DNA of 64,000 nt, taken from the NCBI GenBank assembly GCA_964344215.1, contig CAYFMP010000013.1, positions 1 through 64,000 of the forward strand, in the 5' to 3' direction. This DNA is from CAYFMP01 sp964344215. GTDB taxonomy: Bacteria > Pseudomonadota > Alphaproteobacteria > Rhodospirillales > Casp-alpha2. This document shows, piece by piece, positions 27,522 to 36,193 of the stretch. A model generated the notes under the pieces. The model had not been told where the DNA came from and made no database searches. It saw nothing but the letters and a program-made list of their open reading frames with translations. Both the position numbers and the translations under genes were made by a program. Each line of letters opens with the position of its first letter. Position 1 is the first letter of the stretch.

Positions 27522-29249
27522 TCAATCCTTTTCGTAGCCGAACGCCTCGACGTATGGCCCGAGCGTCGGCAGGATGTCGTCCATGTGCGCCCGGTAGCGC
27601 CGCCACCGCGCCTGGGCGCGGGTGTACAAGGGTTCGACCACGTTCTGGTAGCTCGGCGTCGAGATGTCGCGGCCGACCGCGGCATCGCGGTAATCGAGGA
27701 CGGCGTCGTCCCACTCGACGCCGAGGAAATCGAGGACGCGCCCAGTCACGCCTTCGAAGTCGGCGACCAGGTCCTCGTAGCGATACTCCAGCCACTCGAC
27801 CCGTGTATGGGCGCGGGCCTGCAGCCACAGGTCCATGGTCTCGGCATAAAGCCTCGCCGTCGAGCGCAGCGACGTGAAGTGACTCATGGCGTCGTTGGGC
27901 TGGAACTGCTGCATGAAGCAACTGAGGCAGGCGTCGCGCGGGTCGCGCAGCGACACCACGACGCGGGCGTCGGGAAAGACCCGGCCGATGAGGCCGATGT
28001 CGAGGATGTTCAAGGGGTTCTTGTCGACCAGTCGCTTGCCTTCGAGCCGCGTCCCGAAAGCGTCCGCCGCCCGATCGTGGAACGCCCGGCGCCAGCCGCC
28101 GACGTCGTCGGCCGACGCCGTCTCCAGGCAGACGGGATAAGCGCCACCCTCCTTCAGGCGCCGTTTGAGAAAGGCCAGCGGGCTCCTCTCGCCGGTTGTG
28201 GCGAGGCCGGGGTGGGCTTCGAGGATCTGCTCGAAGAGCGTGGTGCCGGAGCGCGGAAAGCCGACCAGGAAGACCGGTCCGCTCGCCCGCTCGGGCGGTC
28301 CCGGCGGCGGATCGACCACGCCGTCGCCGGCCAGCCGCGCCGGCGTCAGCCAGGCGCGGTCGCGGCCGATGGCGTCGAGGAAGGCGGCCCGCTCGGCGGC
28401 CCGGTCCTCGGAGATGCCGGTCTCGACCAGGTTGTTGGCGCGGGTAAAGGCGTCGAAGGCCGCGTCCGCCTCGCCGATCAGGTCGAGAACCTGGCCGCGG
28501 TCGAACTGGACGCGGGCGGCGGTCGCCGGATCGGCCGCCTCTATGCCGTCGAGCCTGGCCAAGGCGCCCGCCAGATCGCCGCCGCGGCGTTCGATGCGCG
28601 CCATCAGAACGCTACCGATCGGGTGTTCGGGCGCCAGCGTCAGCAGGCGCCTGGCGGAGACCGCCGCTTCGTCGGCGAGGCTCAACCGCTCCAGGCAATC
28701 GGTCAGGTTGAGCAGTGCGCCCACGTCGCCGGGGTCGGCGGCGACGGCACGGCGCAGGAACCGGGCGGCTTCCTGGCGCCGCCTGTTCTCCTTCAAGAGC
28801 CCGCCCAGGTTGTTCAGCGCTTCGGCATTGCCGGGGTCGAGACGGATGGCCTCGAGATAGGCCCGTTCGGCCTCGTCGTGGCGTCCCTGGCCGTGTAGGG
28901 CGTTGCCGAGGTTGTAGTGGGCGTCGGCCAGCTCCGGATCGGCGGCGACGGCACCCGCCAGTGCTTCCTCGGCGGCACCGAGGTCGCCGGCCGTGAGCTG
29001 CGCGGCGCCCAGCGTGTTGAGGTATTTCGGATGGTCCGGGGCGGCCTCGAGGGCGCGCAACAAGTGGCCGACGGCGCTCACCGGGTCGCCTTTCTGCAGC
29101 GCCACGACGCCGAGCAGATGGAGGACCTCGGCGTCGTCCGGATAGCGTCCGGCAAGCTCGCGGTAGACCGGCTCGGCGAGGTCGGGCCGGCCGCCCCGGT
29201 GGCGTTTCAGCGCGTCTTCGAACTTGCTCTTGTCGGCGGCGTCCATCAA
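27522..29249 (-). CDS. TPR-containing sulfotransferase family protein
   Basis: A 575-residue fusion. The N-terminal half (about 1-275) is a TPR array with units such as YLNTLGAAQLTAGDLGAAEE, ADAHYNLGNALHGQGRHDEA and NAEALNNLGGLLKENRRRQE. The C-terminal half (about 315-570) is a sulfotransferase domain with the 5'-PSB loop FLVGFPRSGTTLFEQIL and the 3'-PB region VVVSLRDPRDACLSCFMQQF. It should transfer sulfate from PAPS to an acceptor, perhaps protein tyrosine, sugar or lipid; the TPR part may select it. Such fusions are frequent in Rhodospirillales-type genomes. No pathway genes are adjacent. Confidence 0.88.
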   Translation of the reverse strand: MMDAADKSKFEDALKRHRGGRPDLAEPVYRELAGRYPDDAEVLHLLGVVALQKGDPVSAVGHLLRALEAAPDHPKYLNTLGAAQLTAGDLGAAEEALAGAVAADPELADAHYNLGNALHGQGRHDEAERAYLEAIRLDPGNAEALNNLGGLLKENRRRQEAARFLRRAVAADPGDVGALLNLTDCLERLSLADEAAVSARRLLTLAPEHPIGSVLMARIERRGGDLAGALARLDGIEAADPATAARVQFDRGQVLDLIGEADAAFDAFTRANNLVETGISEDRAAERAAFLDAIGRDRAWLTPARLAGDGVVDPPPGPPERASGPVFLVGFPRSGTTLFEQILEAHPGLATTGERSPLAFLKRRLKEGGAYPVCLETASADDVGGWRRAFHDRAADAFGTRLEGKRLVDKNPLNILDIGLIGRVFPDARVVVSLRDPRDACLSCFMQQFQPNDAMSHFTSLRSTARLYAETMDLWLQARAHTRVEWLEYRYEDLVADFEGVTGRVLDFLGVEWDDAVLDYRDAAVGRDISTPSYQNVVEPLYTRAQARWRRYRAHMDDILPTLGPYVEAFGYEKD

Positions 29250-29330
29250 CGGGGTTCCGGTCGAACTGGGTGCGGCTACACCGAAAACTAAGGAACGGAA
29301 TAGAAGAAATCCAGAAAGACGCCGCCGCCC

Positions 29331-30059
29331 TCAAGCCACCTGGTTGACGAGGCTGCCGGGCGGCAGGAAGCTCGACGGTCCGCTGTTGACCAGTTGCAGG
29401 AACAACTGGCTGGTCGGGGTGCCGAAGCCGAGGCCGTCCTGCAGGGCGTTGAGATTGTCGATGCGGCGCTCGGCGATGATGATGGCGTTCCCGACCTTGG
29501 CCAGCGCCAGTTCCGCCTCGTCGTGGGTCAGCGCGCTGAGCTCGGCGATGCCGAGGCCGGCCGAATCGAGCGGTTGCGGCGATACGGTGACGGAACCGCC
29601 GAACCGCGTCGTCTGGATGCTGATGCGCCGGCTCGTGCTGGAAATCAGATTGGCGCTGCCCACCGCGGCGCTGTCGACCAGCTTGTCGATGGCCTTGGTC
29701 ACGCGCTGCGCCTGCGAGGTGATGTTGACCCGCGACACCCGCGAGCCGTCGGCCGAAAGGTGATTGGTGATCGGGCTGGTCAGGCCGTCGTTGAGAGCCG
29801 TCCTGAGGCCGCTCTCGAGGGCGCGGAGCGCCGACAGCACGCCGGCGCTGGCGACCAGCGCGGTGGCGACGGCGGTGGTGCCCTTGTTGATGTCGAGGAC
29901 GACGGGGCCGCGGCTTCTCGACGCTCGCAGATTGCCGGGCAGGTCTTCGTCGGCCGCACGAAGCGGTCCAGTGCCGGCGGAGGCCGCGACACTGCCCAGG
30001 GTCTGGCGTGCGTCGAGCGCGAACTGCAACGACGCCGAAGATCCGATCTCGATGGCCAT
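29331..30059 (-). CDS. Flagellin-like orphan protein
   Basis: A 242-residue protein without signal peptide or membrane helix, rich in Ala, Ser, Leu and Asn. Two helical ends flank a beta-like centre: residues about 60-90 (ATALVASAGVLSALRALESG) and 185-215 (AELALAKVGNAIIIAERRID, then NLNALQDGL). The last stretch resembles the flagellin D0/D1 C-terminal helix pattern in which Ala, Ile/Val and Leu/Asn alternate. I therefore call it flagellin-like with reservation; no flagellar genes surround it. The start at 30059 follows a purine-rich site. It is divergent from the degenerate GGDEF gene across about 290 bases. Confidence 0.55.
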   Translation of the reverse strand: MAIEIGSSASLQFALDARQTLGSVAASAGTGPLRAADEDLPGNLRASRSRGPVVLDINKGTTAVATALVASAGVLSALRALESGLRTALNDGLTSPITNHLSADGSRVSRVNITSQAQRVTKAIDKLVDSAAVGSANLISSTSRRISIQTTRFGGSVTVSPQPLDSAGLGIAELSALTHDEAELALAKVGNAIIIAERRIDNLNALQDGLGFGTPTSQLFLQLVNSGPSSFLPPGSLVNQVA

Positions 30060-30349
30060 GCGGCCTTCGCCCTTCCGAAGAGGTTGAACGGACCATTCTG
30101 GACCAGCCGAATTTTCTGCCATCAGGCTAGCACGGGAGGCGGCGAAAGACGAGCTTTGGCGAATCCAAGCGATTCCGTGGACTCGCCGACCCGATCGGAG
30201 TAGGGTGCTGTCATCAACCGAGCCGGACGCTACGGACTCCGGTCGAAAACCGGAGCCGAGAGGGGTGGCGGTCGGCACAACCGGTCGGTGACGCCCTGGA
30301 ATCCAACGGCATGGCGTGCCGTCGCCGAATTCGGTTGGGGGAGGCTTGG

Positions 30350-31267
30350 ATGGCGGGGAAGGGCCGCAGCCAAGGCGACGCGGAGGGTCGGGAAAGTGCC
30401 CGGACGACCGGGCTTGACGAGGTCACCGGGCTGCTTGGCCGCGACCTGTTCTGCTCGAAGCTGTCGTGGGCCTTGCGCCAGGCGAAAGCCGAAGGCGCCG
30501 CCGTCGCCGTTCTGGTCGCCGATATCGATTTCTTCAGGACCGTCAACGAAACTTTCGGACGGGCGGCCGGCGACCGGCTGCTCGAACAGGTCGGTCAGCG
30601 CCTGGCGGCGGCTTTTCCGGCGACCTACACGGTCGGTCGACTCGATGGCGATACCTTCGCCGTCGTCGTGCCGAACGCCGGCGAAGACAGAACGTCGCAG
30701 GTCGCCGCCCGCAGGATCCTCGAGGCGTTCGTCCGGCCGTTTCGTTTCGAGGGAGTCGAGGCCGCCGTTTCGGCCAGTATCGGCATCAGCATCCACCGCG
30801 GCGACGGGGCCGACCCGGAAACCCTGCTCGCCAACGCCGAAACCGCTTTGCGGGCCGCCAAGCGCGGCGGCCGGCGCGGATACCGGCTATTCGAGGCGGC
30901 GGCCTGGAGGGACGCCGTCAACCACGCCCCGAGGACGACCGGCGAAACCGGGGACACCGCCGCAAGCGCCGGCAAGCCCCGCAGATCGGCCGGTCCGACG
31001 GCTGCCGTGACGACGCTGGCGAGGCAACTGCCGCGGCCGGTCTCGGTCGGCGCCGCGTTCGCCGTCGTCGCCGCCGTTGCGGTGGTCGGTTGGCTGCTGG
31101 TGTCGGCCCTGCTCGGCGGTTACGGGCTCTACGGGGTCGATCGGATCGCCAGCGATCCGATTCCGACGGACCTGCGCGAGCTCGGTGTCGCCAGCGATAA
31201 AGACGACGAGATCAACGGATTCGGAACGGCCAGCGGCGACGAAGAGGAGGCCCCCCCGAAACAATGA
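30350..31267 (+). CDS. Degenerate GGDEF-domain protein with C-terminal membrane helix
   Basis: A 305-residue protein. The N-terminal GGDEF-type domain (about 25-185) has DEVTGLLGRDLF (the DxLT region), VADIDFFRTVNETFGRAAGD and, at the active loop, GRLDGDTFAV in place of GG(D/E)EF. The first Gly and the Glu are changed and no RxxD inhibitory site is visible, so diguanylate cyclase activity is doubtful. A linker (about 190-230) leads to one membrane helix (about 232-262) and a short acidic tail. This GGDEF-then-membrane order is unusual. The ATG at 30350 follows GGGGGAGG. A GTP- or c-di-GMP-binding role is possible. Confidence 0.8.
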   Translation: MAGKGRSQGDAEGRESARTTGLDEVTGLLGRDLFCSKLSWALRQAKAEGAAVAVLVADIDFFRTVNETFGRAAGDRLLEQVGQRLAAAFPATYTVGRLDGDTFAVVVPNAGEDRTSQVAARRILEAFVRPFRFEGVEAAVSASIGISIHRGDGADPETLLANAETALRAAKRGGRRGYRLFEAAAWRDAVNHAPRTTGETGDTAASAGKPRRSAGPTAAVTTLARQLPRPVSVGAAFAVVAAVAVVGWLLVSALLGGYGLYGVDRIASDPIPTDLRELGVASDKDDEINGFGTASGDEEEAPPKQ

Positions 31268-32140
31268 GCCCGGCCCGGCCGAAACTGGGAAGACCAGCCG
31301 GAAAGCGTTGGATCGTAAGCGCCGTTTCGTATCGGAAACGTTAGTCGGCGGGCCTGAGCGGGGGTCGACAGCGGCCGCCGGCCGGGGTATCTCCGGGATC
31401 GTTGCGGCCGTATCGGCATCGTTGCCGAGCGGTGACGATGTCGTTCGCCGGCCCCGGGTCGGCCGGCCGCCGCCCGATCGGCGATTCGGAATCGAATCGC
31501 CGTCGTGATGTCCGGTTCGGAGTCGCCGTCGCCATCCGGACCGCGGCGGCACCGTCCGAATCGGCGGCGGCCGAGGGCGCCGCCTCGGGCGCGGGTAAAG
31601 CCCCTCATTTCAAGGGGATGCGCGGGACCGGCCCGAAAACCACAATGGCAGTTGGCGAGCGCCGGCCGGCTCCCAATAAGTTACCCAAACGATTCGAGGT
31701 TCTGCGAATCGACGGGCGAAATCGGCGGTTTTTTGCCGCGCCGCCGGAAATTCCGCCGGTCGCCGGGCCGCCCCGTGCAGCGATGCCGTCACCGTTGCCG
31801 CCGCCTCCCGCGATCCGCCGCCGGTCGCCCGGCTGGTCGCGGGCCGGTCCCGGTCGAATTGAGAAAACCTTTTAATAACAGCAGCTTAAACATCACCACC
31901 TCGAATCCTCCGGGGCCGGGACGGCGGCCGAAGCGGCCGGTCGGCGGCACCGATCGGCGGCCCGTCGCCGGCTTCGCAAGGCGCCGGTGCCGAGCGGGTA
32001 TTGACGGGATACGACATTTTCTTAAAGTCGTTCCTCAGCAGTTATAGTTAAGTCCCGAGGATGAAACGATAACTGCCGGAATTGACGGGCGGGCCGACTG
32101 GGACGAACTTGGGCTCCGCCGCACAGCTTGGGGGCCGGCC
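31268..32140. other. Long stretch without a recognisable gene
   Basis: About 870 bases lie between the GGDEF gene and the J-domain gene. Open frames exist on both strands (for example 31402-31875 and 31505-32047 on plus), but they are Arg/Pro/Ala-rich, overlap each other and match nothing I know. AT-rich islands occur near 31858-31895 and 32001-32055. The second contains TTGACG (32001) with TAAAGT 16 bases later and a separate TATAGT, so a promoter for the J-domain gene is plausible. No tRNA, repeat or clear terminator was found. Confidence 0.5.
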
Positions 32141-32791
32141 ATGGGTTCGAAAACGACCAAACACTCCTACACCATCACCTGTTCGAGCGCCTTTCGCGAC
32201 GCCGTCGCCGAGCTCGCCGGGCGGCGTCGCGTCAACGTCGCCGACCTCGCCCGCTCGGTCGTCCTGATGGTGCCGCCGGAGACCGTCCTCGGCTTTCCCG
32301 ACCCCGGCGAGCCCGACCCCGGCGACCGCGAAACGGTGGTTCTCAAGTCGGGCGCCGCCAAGGGCCGGCCGTGGCAGCGCAAACCGCGCCTGCAGGTCCG
32401 CCTGATGCCCGGTTTCGAGGTCGCTTTCCTGCGCCGCGCGCTGGCCCTGGCGCTGGCCATGGACGAAGGCGAGACCGAGGTCCGTCTCGAAGCCGCCAAT
32501 GACAGGCCGGCCGAGCCCGACACCGGCGACGCCGAGGAGCTCGACCGCCTGCGCGCCATCATCTCGGTGCTGTCGTTCGACCCCTTGAGCGAAGGCGTCA
32601 CCAGCCGCGACGAGGCCCTGCACGTGCTCGGCTTCCCGCCCGGCACGGCGCCGGCCGAGACCACCCTGAAGGCGCGGTTCCGTACGCTTGCCGCCATCCA
32701 TCACCCGGACAGCGGCTACGGATCGCATAACCGCATGAGCCAACTCAACGCGGCCATGGACGTGCTGCGCGGCGCCGCCGTCGCCGACTGA
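32141..32791 (+). CDS. J-domain protein
   Basis: A 216-residue cytoplasmic protein. Residues about 1-110 form a basic region of unknown fold. A linker rich in Asp/Glu/Pro follows, then a C-terminal J domain (about 155-210) with ALHVLGFPPGTAPAETTLKA and the HPD motif in AAIHHPDSGYGSHNRMSQLN. The HPD is needed to stimulate Hsp70 ATPase. No zinc finger or substrate domain of DnaJ is present, so it is a specialised co-chaperone. The first part looks like a helix-turn or arc-like segment (AFRDAVAELAGRRRVNVADL), but this is uncertain. Confidence 0.82.
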   Translation: MGSKTTKHSYTITCSSAFRDAVAELAGRRRVNVADLARSVVLMVPPETVLGFPDPGEPDPGDRETVVLKSGAAKGRPWQRKPRLQVRLMPGFEVAFLRRALALALAMDEGETEVRLEAANDRPAEPDTGDAEELDRLRAIISVLSFDPLSEGVTSRDEALHVLGFPPGTAPAETTLKARFRTLAAIHHPDSGYGSHNRMSQLNAAMDVLRGAAVAD

Positions 32792-32886
32792 CCCGGCCCC
32801 GCCCCGCCACCGCCGGAAGGGCAACAAATCGGCTTGCGCCTTTGGCCGGGCGCGGCATACTCGAAAATCATGGGGAGGGAACGTCC

Positions 32887-33642
32887 ATGCGTCTGAAGGA
32901 CCGCATCGCCGTCGTCACCGGCGCCGCTTCCGGCTTCGGCGAGGGCATCGCCCGGCGCTTCGCCGCCGAGGGCGCCCACGTGGTCGTCGCCGACATCGAC
33001 GAGGCGGGCGGCGCCCGCGTCGCCGAAGACATCAAGCAAGACGACCTGAGCGCACTCTATTGCCGCGCCGACGTCTCCGAGCGGGCCGACATGGAAGCGC
33101 TGGTTGCCGCCGCCGAGGACGCCTTCGGCGGCCTCGACATCATGGTCAACAACGCCGGCGTCGCGCAGCGCCGCGGGCCGATGCTTGAGGTCGACGAAGA
33201 GACCTTCGATCGCATCTACGCCGTCAACGTCAAGAGCATCTACTTCTCGGCGCTTTACGCGGTGCCGGCCTTGAAACGCCGCGGCGGCGGCGTCATCCTC
33301 AATACCGCCTCGACCGCCGCGATCAGCCCCAGGCCGGGGCTGACCTGGTACAACGGCTCGAAAGGCGCCGTCGTGACGCTGACCAAGTCGATGGCGGTCG
33401 AGTTGGCACCCGACAACATCCGCGTCGTCGCCGTCAACCCGGTCATCGGCGACACCGGCCTGACGGCGGAGTTCATGGGTGGCGACACCCCGGAGCTGCG
33501 CCAGCAGTTCCTCGCCACCATCCCGTGGGGCCGGATGTCGACGCCGGAAGATGTCGCCAACGCCGCCCTGTACCTGTGCTCCGACGAGGCCGACATGGTG
33601 ACCGGCGTCTGCCTGGAGGTCGACGGCGGGCGCTGCGTGTGA
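32887..33642 (+). CDS. SDR-family oxidoreductase
   Basis: A 251-residue classical short-chain dehydrogenase/reductase. NAD(P) binding is by TGAASGFGEG (TGxxxGxG) with Asp in VVADIDEAGG favouring NAD. NNAG stabilises the sheet. The catalytic residues are Ser in ILNTASTAAIS and the YNGSKG Tyr-Lys pair. The end VTGVCLEVDGGRCV is typical of glucose 3-dehydrogenase-like members. GGGAGGGA precedes ATG 32887. It is followed by a small gene, a GST and a D-2-hydroxyacid dehydrogenase in one direction. The substrate is unknown. Confidence 0.9.
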   Translation: MRLKDRIAVVTGAASGFGEGIARRFAAEGAHVVVADIDEAGGARVAEDIKQDDLSALYCRADVSERADMEALVAAAEDAFGGLDIMVNNAGVAQRRGPMLEVDEETFDRIYAVNVKSIYFSALYAVPALKRRGGGVILNTASTAAISPRPGLTWYNGSKGAVVTLTKSMAVELAPDNIRVVAVNPVIGDTGLTAEFMGGDTPELRQQFLATIPWGRMSTPEDVANAALYLCSDEADMVTGVCLEVDGGRCV

Positions 33643-33650
33643 GCACGGCC

Positions 33651-33911
33651 ATGGCGCACCCACACAAGGTCCTGCGTTCGATCGAGATGGCGGACGGCGG
33701 GCGCTGCGTCGACCTCTTCCGGCGCCCCGACGCCACCTACGGTTTCGAGGAATACCGCCTGGACGCCGAGGACGGCCGCGGCTGGTTCCCGATCGGCGGC
33801 CATGCGGGCGGCGTCTTCGCGACCGAAACGGACGCCCTCGACGAGGCCCGGGCGCGGGTTGTCTGGTTGGAGGACGCCATGCCGTCGGGGCGCGAAAACG
33901 GCGGCGGATGA
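33651..33911 (+). CDS. Small conserved-looking protein of unknown function
   Basis: An 86-residue frame starting MAHPHKVLRSIEMADGGRCV, with many charged and aromatic residues (FEEYRLDAEDGRGWFPIGGH). An alternative GTG at 33639 overlaps the SDR stop by four bases (GTGA). No domain is recognised. Composition and tight spacing, 18 bases before the GST gene, suggest a real gene in the operon. It has no signal peptide or membrane helix. Confidence 0.6.
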   Translation: MAHPHKVLRSIEMADGGRCVDLFRRPDATYGFEEYRLDAEDGRGWFPIGGHAGGVFATETDALDEARARVVWLEDAMPSGRENGGG

Positions 33912-33929
33912 GGTTAGCGAGGTCCAAGC

Positions 33930-34538
33930 ATGAGACTTTATGATACGGCCCTGTCCGGTAATTGCCACAAGGTCCGTTTGTTGCTGTCAATCCTCGGCCT
34001 CGATTTTCAATCGGTTCCGGTTAACCTAATTGAACTGGAACAGAAAACACCCGAGTTTCTGGCCCTCAATCCGTTGGGCAAGGTGCCGGTCCTGGTCGAC
34101 GATGGCGTGGTAATTTGGGACTCGCAGGCCATTCTCGTCTATCTGGCCCGCAAACACGGTCCCGAATGGCTGCCCGAAAACGCCGCGGGCATGGCCGAGG
34201 TCGTTCAATGGCTGTCGTTCGCGACCCACGAGATGTGGAACGGCCCGGCCATCGCCCGCGCCGTCCTCAAATTCAACCGCGCGGCCGACTTGGCCGCCGC
34301 CCAGGACTTGGCCCGCGACGCGCTCGGCGTCCTCGATGCCCGGCTCGACGGTCGCGACTGGCTCGCCTGCGATCGTCCGAGCATCGCCGATTTCGCCTGC
34401 TACCCCTACGCCGGGCTGGCCTGGGAAGGAAAGATCGACCTAGCACCCTACGAGGCGCTGGGCGCATGGTTCGAACGCATCGAGGCGTTGGAGGGATATG
34501 TCGGCATGGAATCGCTACCAAGGGACCGAGCCCGATGA
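33930..34538 (+). CDS. Glutathione S-transferase family protein
   Basis: A 202-residue GST. The thioredoxin-like N-domain (1-80) contains MRLYDTALSGNCHKVRLLLS with the catalytic-region Ser/Cys, the cis-Pro loop GKVPVLVDDG and the glutathione-binding DSQAILVYLA. The helical C-domain (about 88-200) has the N-capping region ADFACYPY. The opening bases are less GC-rich than neighbours. Its stop overlaps the start of the hydroxyacid dehydrogenase (ATGA). Confidence 0.92.
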   Translation: MRLYDTALSGNCHKVRLLLSILGLDFQSVPVNLIELEQKTPEFLALNPLGKVPVLVDDGVVIWDSQAILVYLARKHGPEWLPENAAGMAEVVQWLSFATHEMWNGPAIARAVLKFNRAADLAAAQDLARDALGVLDARLDGRDWLACDRPSIADFACYPYAGLAWEGKIDLAPYEALGAWFERIEALEGYVGMESLPRDRAR

Positions 34539-35500
34539 CCGACAGACCGAAACTGCTGGTGACCAGGCGTTTTCCCGACGCCGTCGAGGCCCGCGCCGCG
34601 AGAGACTACGACGCCACCGTCAACCCCGAAGACCATCTGCACAGCTCAGATCAACTGATCGAGGCGGCGGCCGGCCACGACGCCATCCTGTGCAGTTCGA
34701 CCAACATGTTCGACGCCGACGTCTTCGAACGCTTGCCCGACAGCGTCCGTGTCATCGCCACTTTCTCGGTCGGCATCGAGCATTTCGACATCGAGGCGGC
34801 GAAGGCGCGCGGCATCGTTCTCGCCAACACGCCGGGCGTCATGGCCGAGGCGACGGCCGATATCGCCATGCTGCTTCTGCTGGCCGCCTCCAGGCGCGCC
34901 TTCGAGGGCGATTCGATGGTGCGGACCGGCGCCTGGGAGGGCTGGACGCCGACCCAGTTGCTGGGCGTCGGGTTGCAGGGCAAACGGCTCGGCATCCTCG
35001 GCATGGGCGCCATCGGCCGCGCCGTGGCGGCCCGGGCGCGGCCGTTCGGGCTCGACATCCATTACCACAACCGCAGCCGGCTGGCCGCCGATATGGAAGC
35101 CGGCGCCACCTATCACGAAGACGCCGAGGACCTGCTCGGAGTGTCGGACCTGCTCACCATCCACTGCCCGATGACGCCCCAGACCAAGGGCCTGTTGGAT
35201 GCCGAACGCATCGGCCTGATGCCGGACGGCGCCGTCGTCGTCAACACCGCGCGCGGCGGCATCGTCGACGACGAGGCGCTGATCGCGGCGCTGAGGAGCA
35301 ACCGACTGGCGGCGGCCGGTCTCGACGTCTACGACGGCGAGCCGAACCTGCATTCCGGATACCGCGAACTCGCCAACGTCTTCCTGCTGCCGCACCTGGG
35401 CAGCGCCACCCATGAGACCCGCGACGCCATGGGTTTCTTGGCGCTGGACAACATCGACGCCTTTTTCGCCGGCCTCGAGCCGCCCAACCGGGTCGCCTGA
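34535..35500 (+). CDS. D-2-hydroxyacid dehydrogenase (glyoxylate/hydroxypyruvate reductase-like)
   Basis: A 321-residue NAD(P)-dependent enzyme. The nucleotide fold has ILGMGAIGRAVAARARPFG (GxGxxG). Catalytic residues are Arg in NTARGGIVDDEALI, Glu in DVYDGEPN and His in LLPHLGSATHETRD. The MTDRPKLLVTRRFPDAVEAR start resembles glycerate or gluconate dehydrogenases of the GyaR type, so reduction of glyoxylate or hydroxypyruvate is likely. Translation is coupled to the GST gene. Confidence 0.9.
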   Translation: MTDRPKLLVTRRFPDAVEARAARDYDATVNPEDHLHSSDQLIEAAAGHDAILCSSTNMFDADVFERLPDSVRVIATFSVGIEHFDIEAAKARGIVLANTPGVMAEATADIAMLLLLAASRRAFEGDSMVRTGAWEGWTPTQLLGVGLQGKRLGILGMGAIGRAVAARARPFGLDIHYHNRSRLAADMEAGATYHEDAEDLLGVSDLLTIHCPMTPQTKGLLDAERIGLMPDGAVVVNTARGGIVDDEALIAALRSNRLAAAGLDVYDGEPNLHSGYRELANVFLLPHLGSATHETRDAMGFLALDNIDAFFAGLEPPNRVA

Positions 35501-35647
35501 ATTCAGGGGTTCGGCGGTGTTGTGTTAGAATTCTGAATTCGGCAGGATTGGCCGTGGACCTCGCGTGAGGCGGGTTTCGGGCGGCCGCACACCGCCGGCC
35601 CGTCATGAGACCGGGGGACCAGCCGCCACCTCGGAGGGGTAAGAATC

Positions 35648-36013
35648 GTGGCGAGACGCAGTGTTATCGGAAAGAGCGCGCCCTACCAGCGGCGCAACAA
35701 GCGGATCGAGGTGCCGGCCATCAACCTGTCGTTCCGCGGGCGGCGCTACCAGACCGTCGATTGGGGCCTGGGCGGTTTCCGCATCCGCAACTTCCAGGGC
35801 AAGATGAAGAAGGACGAGGAGTTCGAGCTCGACGGGATCGGTCCGGCCGACGAGAACGAGCTGATGCCGGTGCGCATCACCTGCCGCGCCGTGCGCCGCA
35901 ACATCGACGAACTGGCCTGTGCCTACGTGACCTTGAGCGAGGACGCCTACGAAATCCTCGAGGCGCTGATGCTGCGCAGAAAAAAACACTTGGAGCAGTT
36001 CAAGCTCCGCTAG
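35648..36013 (+). CDS. PilZ-domain-like protein
   Basis: A 121-residue basic protein beginning with GTG at 35648, preceded by GGAGGGG. An N-terminal RRNKRIEV segment resembles the PilZ RxxxR c-di-GMP-binding loop, and the following strand-rich part (INLSFRGRRYQTVDWGLGGF, then RIRN) fits the D/NxSxxG strand. It is likely a single-domain cytoplasmic c-di-GMP receptor, although the second motif is altered to DWGLGG. It stops at TAG inside the palindromic element at 36011-36072. Confidence 0.72.
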   Translation: MARRSVIGKSAPYQRRNKRIEVPAINLSFRGRRYQTVDWGLGGFRIRNFQGKMKKDEEFELDGIGPADENELMPVRITCRAVRRNIDELACAYVTLSEDAYEILEALMLRRKKHLEQFKLR

Positions 36014-36072
36014 AGCAATATCCGATTAGCTTGAACCAATCAGGCTCAAGCTAATCGGATTTACTTGCCCTA
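36011..36072. repeat. Palindromic element with perfect 15-bp stem
   Basis: ATCCGATTAGCTTGA (36020-36034), an 11-base loop and TCAAGCTAATCGGAT (36046-36060) form a perfect hairpin. The outer ends TAGAGCAAT and ACTTGCCCTA are an imperfect inverted pair. The TAG is the stop codon of the PilZ-like gene. It resembles the element at 23504-23647 (TAGAGC ends, TCCGAT core). It may be mobile or repetitive and could slow transcription. Confidence 0.75.
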
Positions 36073-36193
36073 TTTTTCAATGACATCAGCTTCCTCGGTT
36101 CGGACCGAGTGGAAAACCTCCTGAGACATCACATCTAGAGGCGCGAGGGCCGGCCCCGCCACCGTGTTTCCGTCCGGTTCGCCGCAAACCAAA

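Noticed and set aside
31402..32047. Two overlapping plus-strand frames in the long gap
   Set aside because: They overlap each other in different frames, are rich in Arg, Pro and Ala, and match nothing known.
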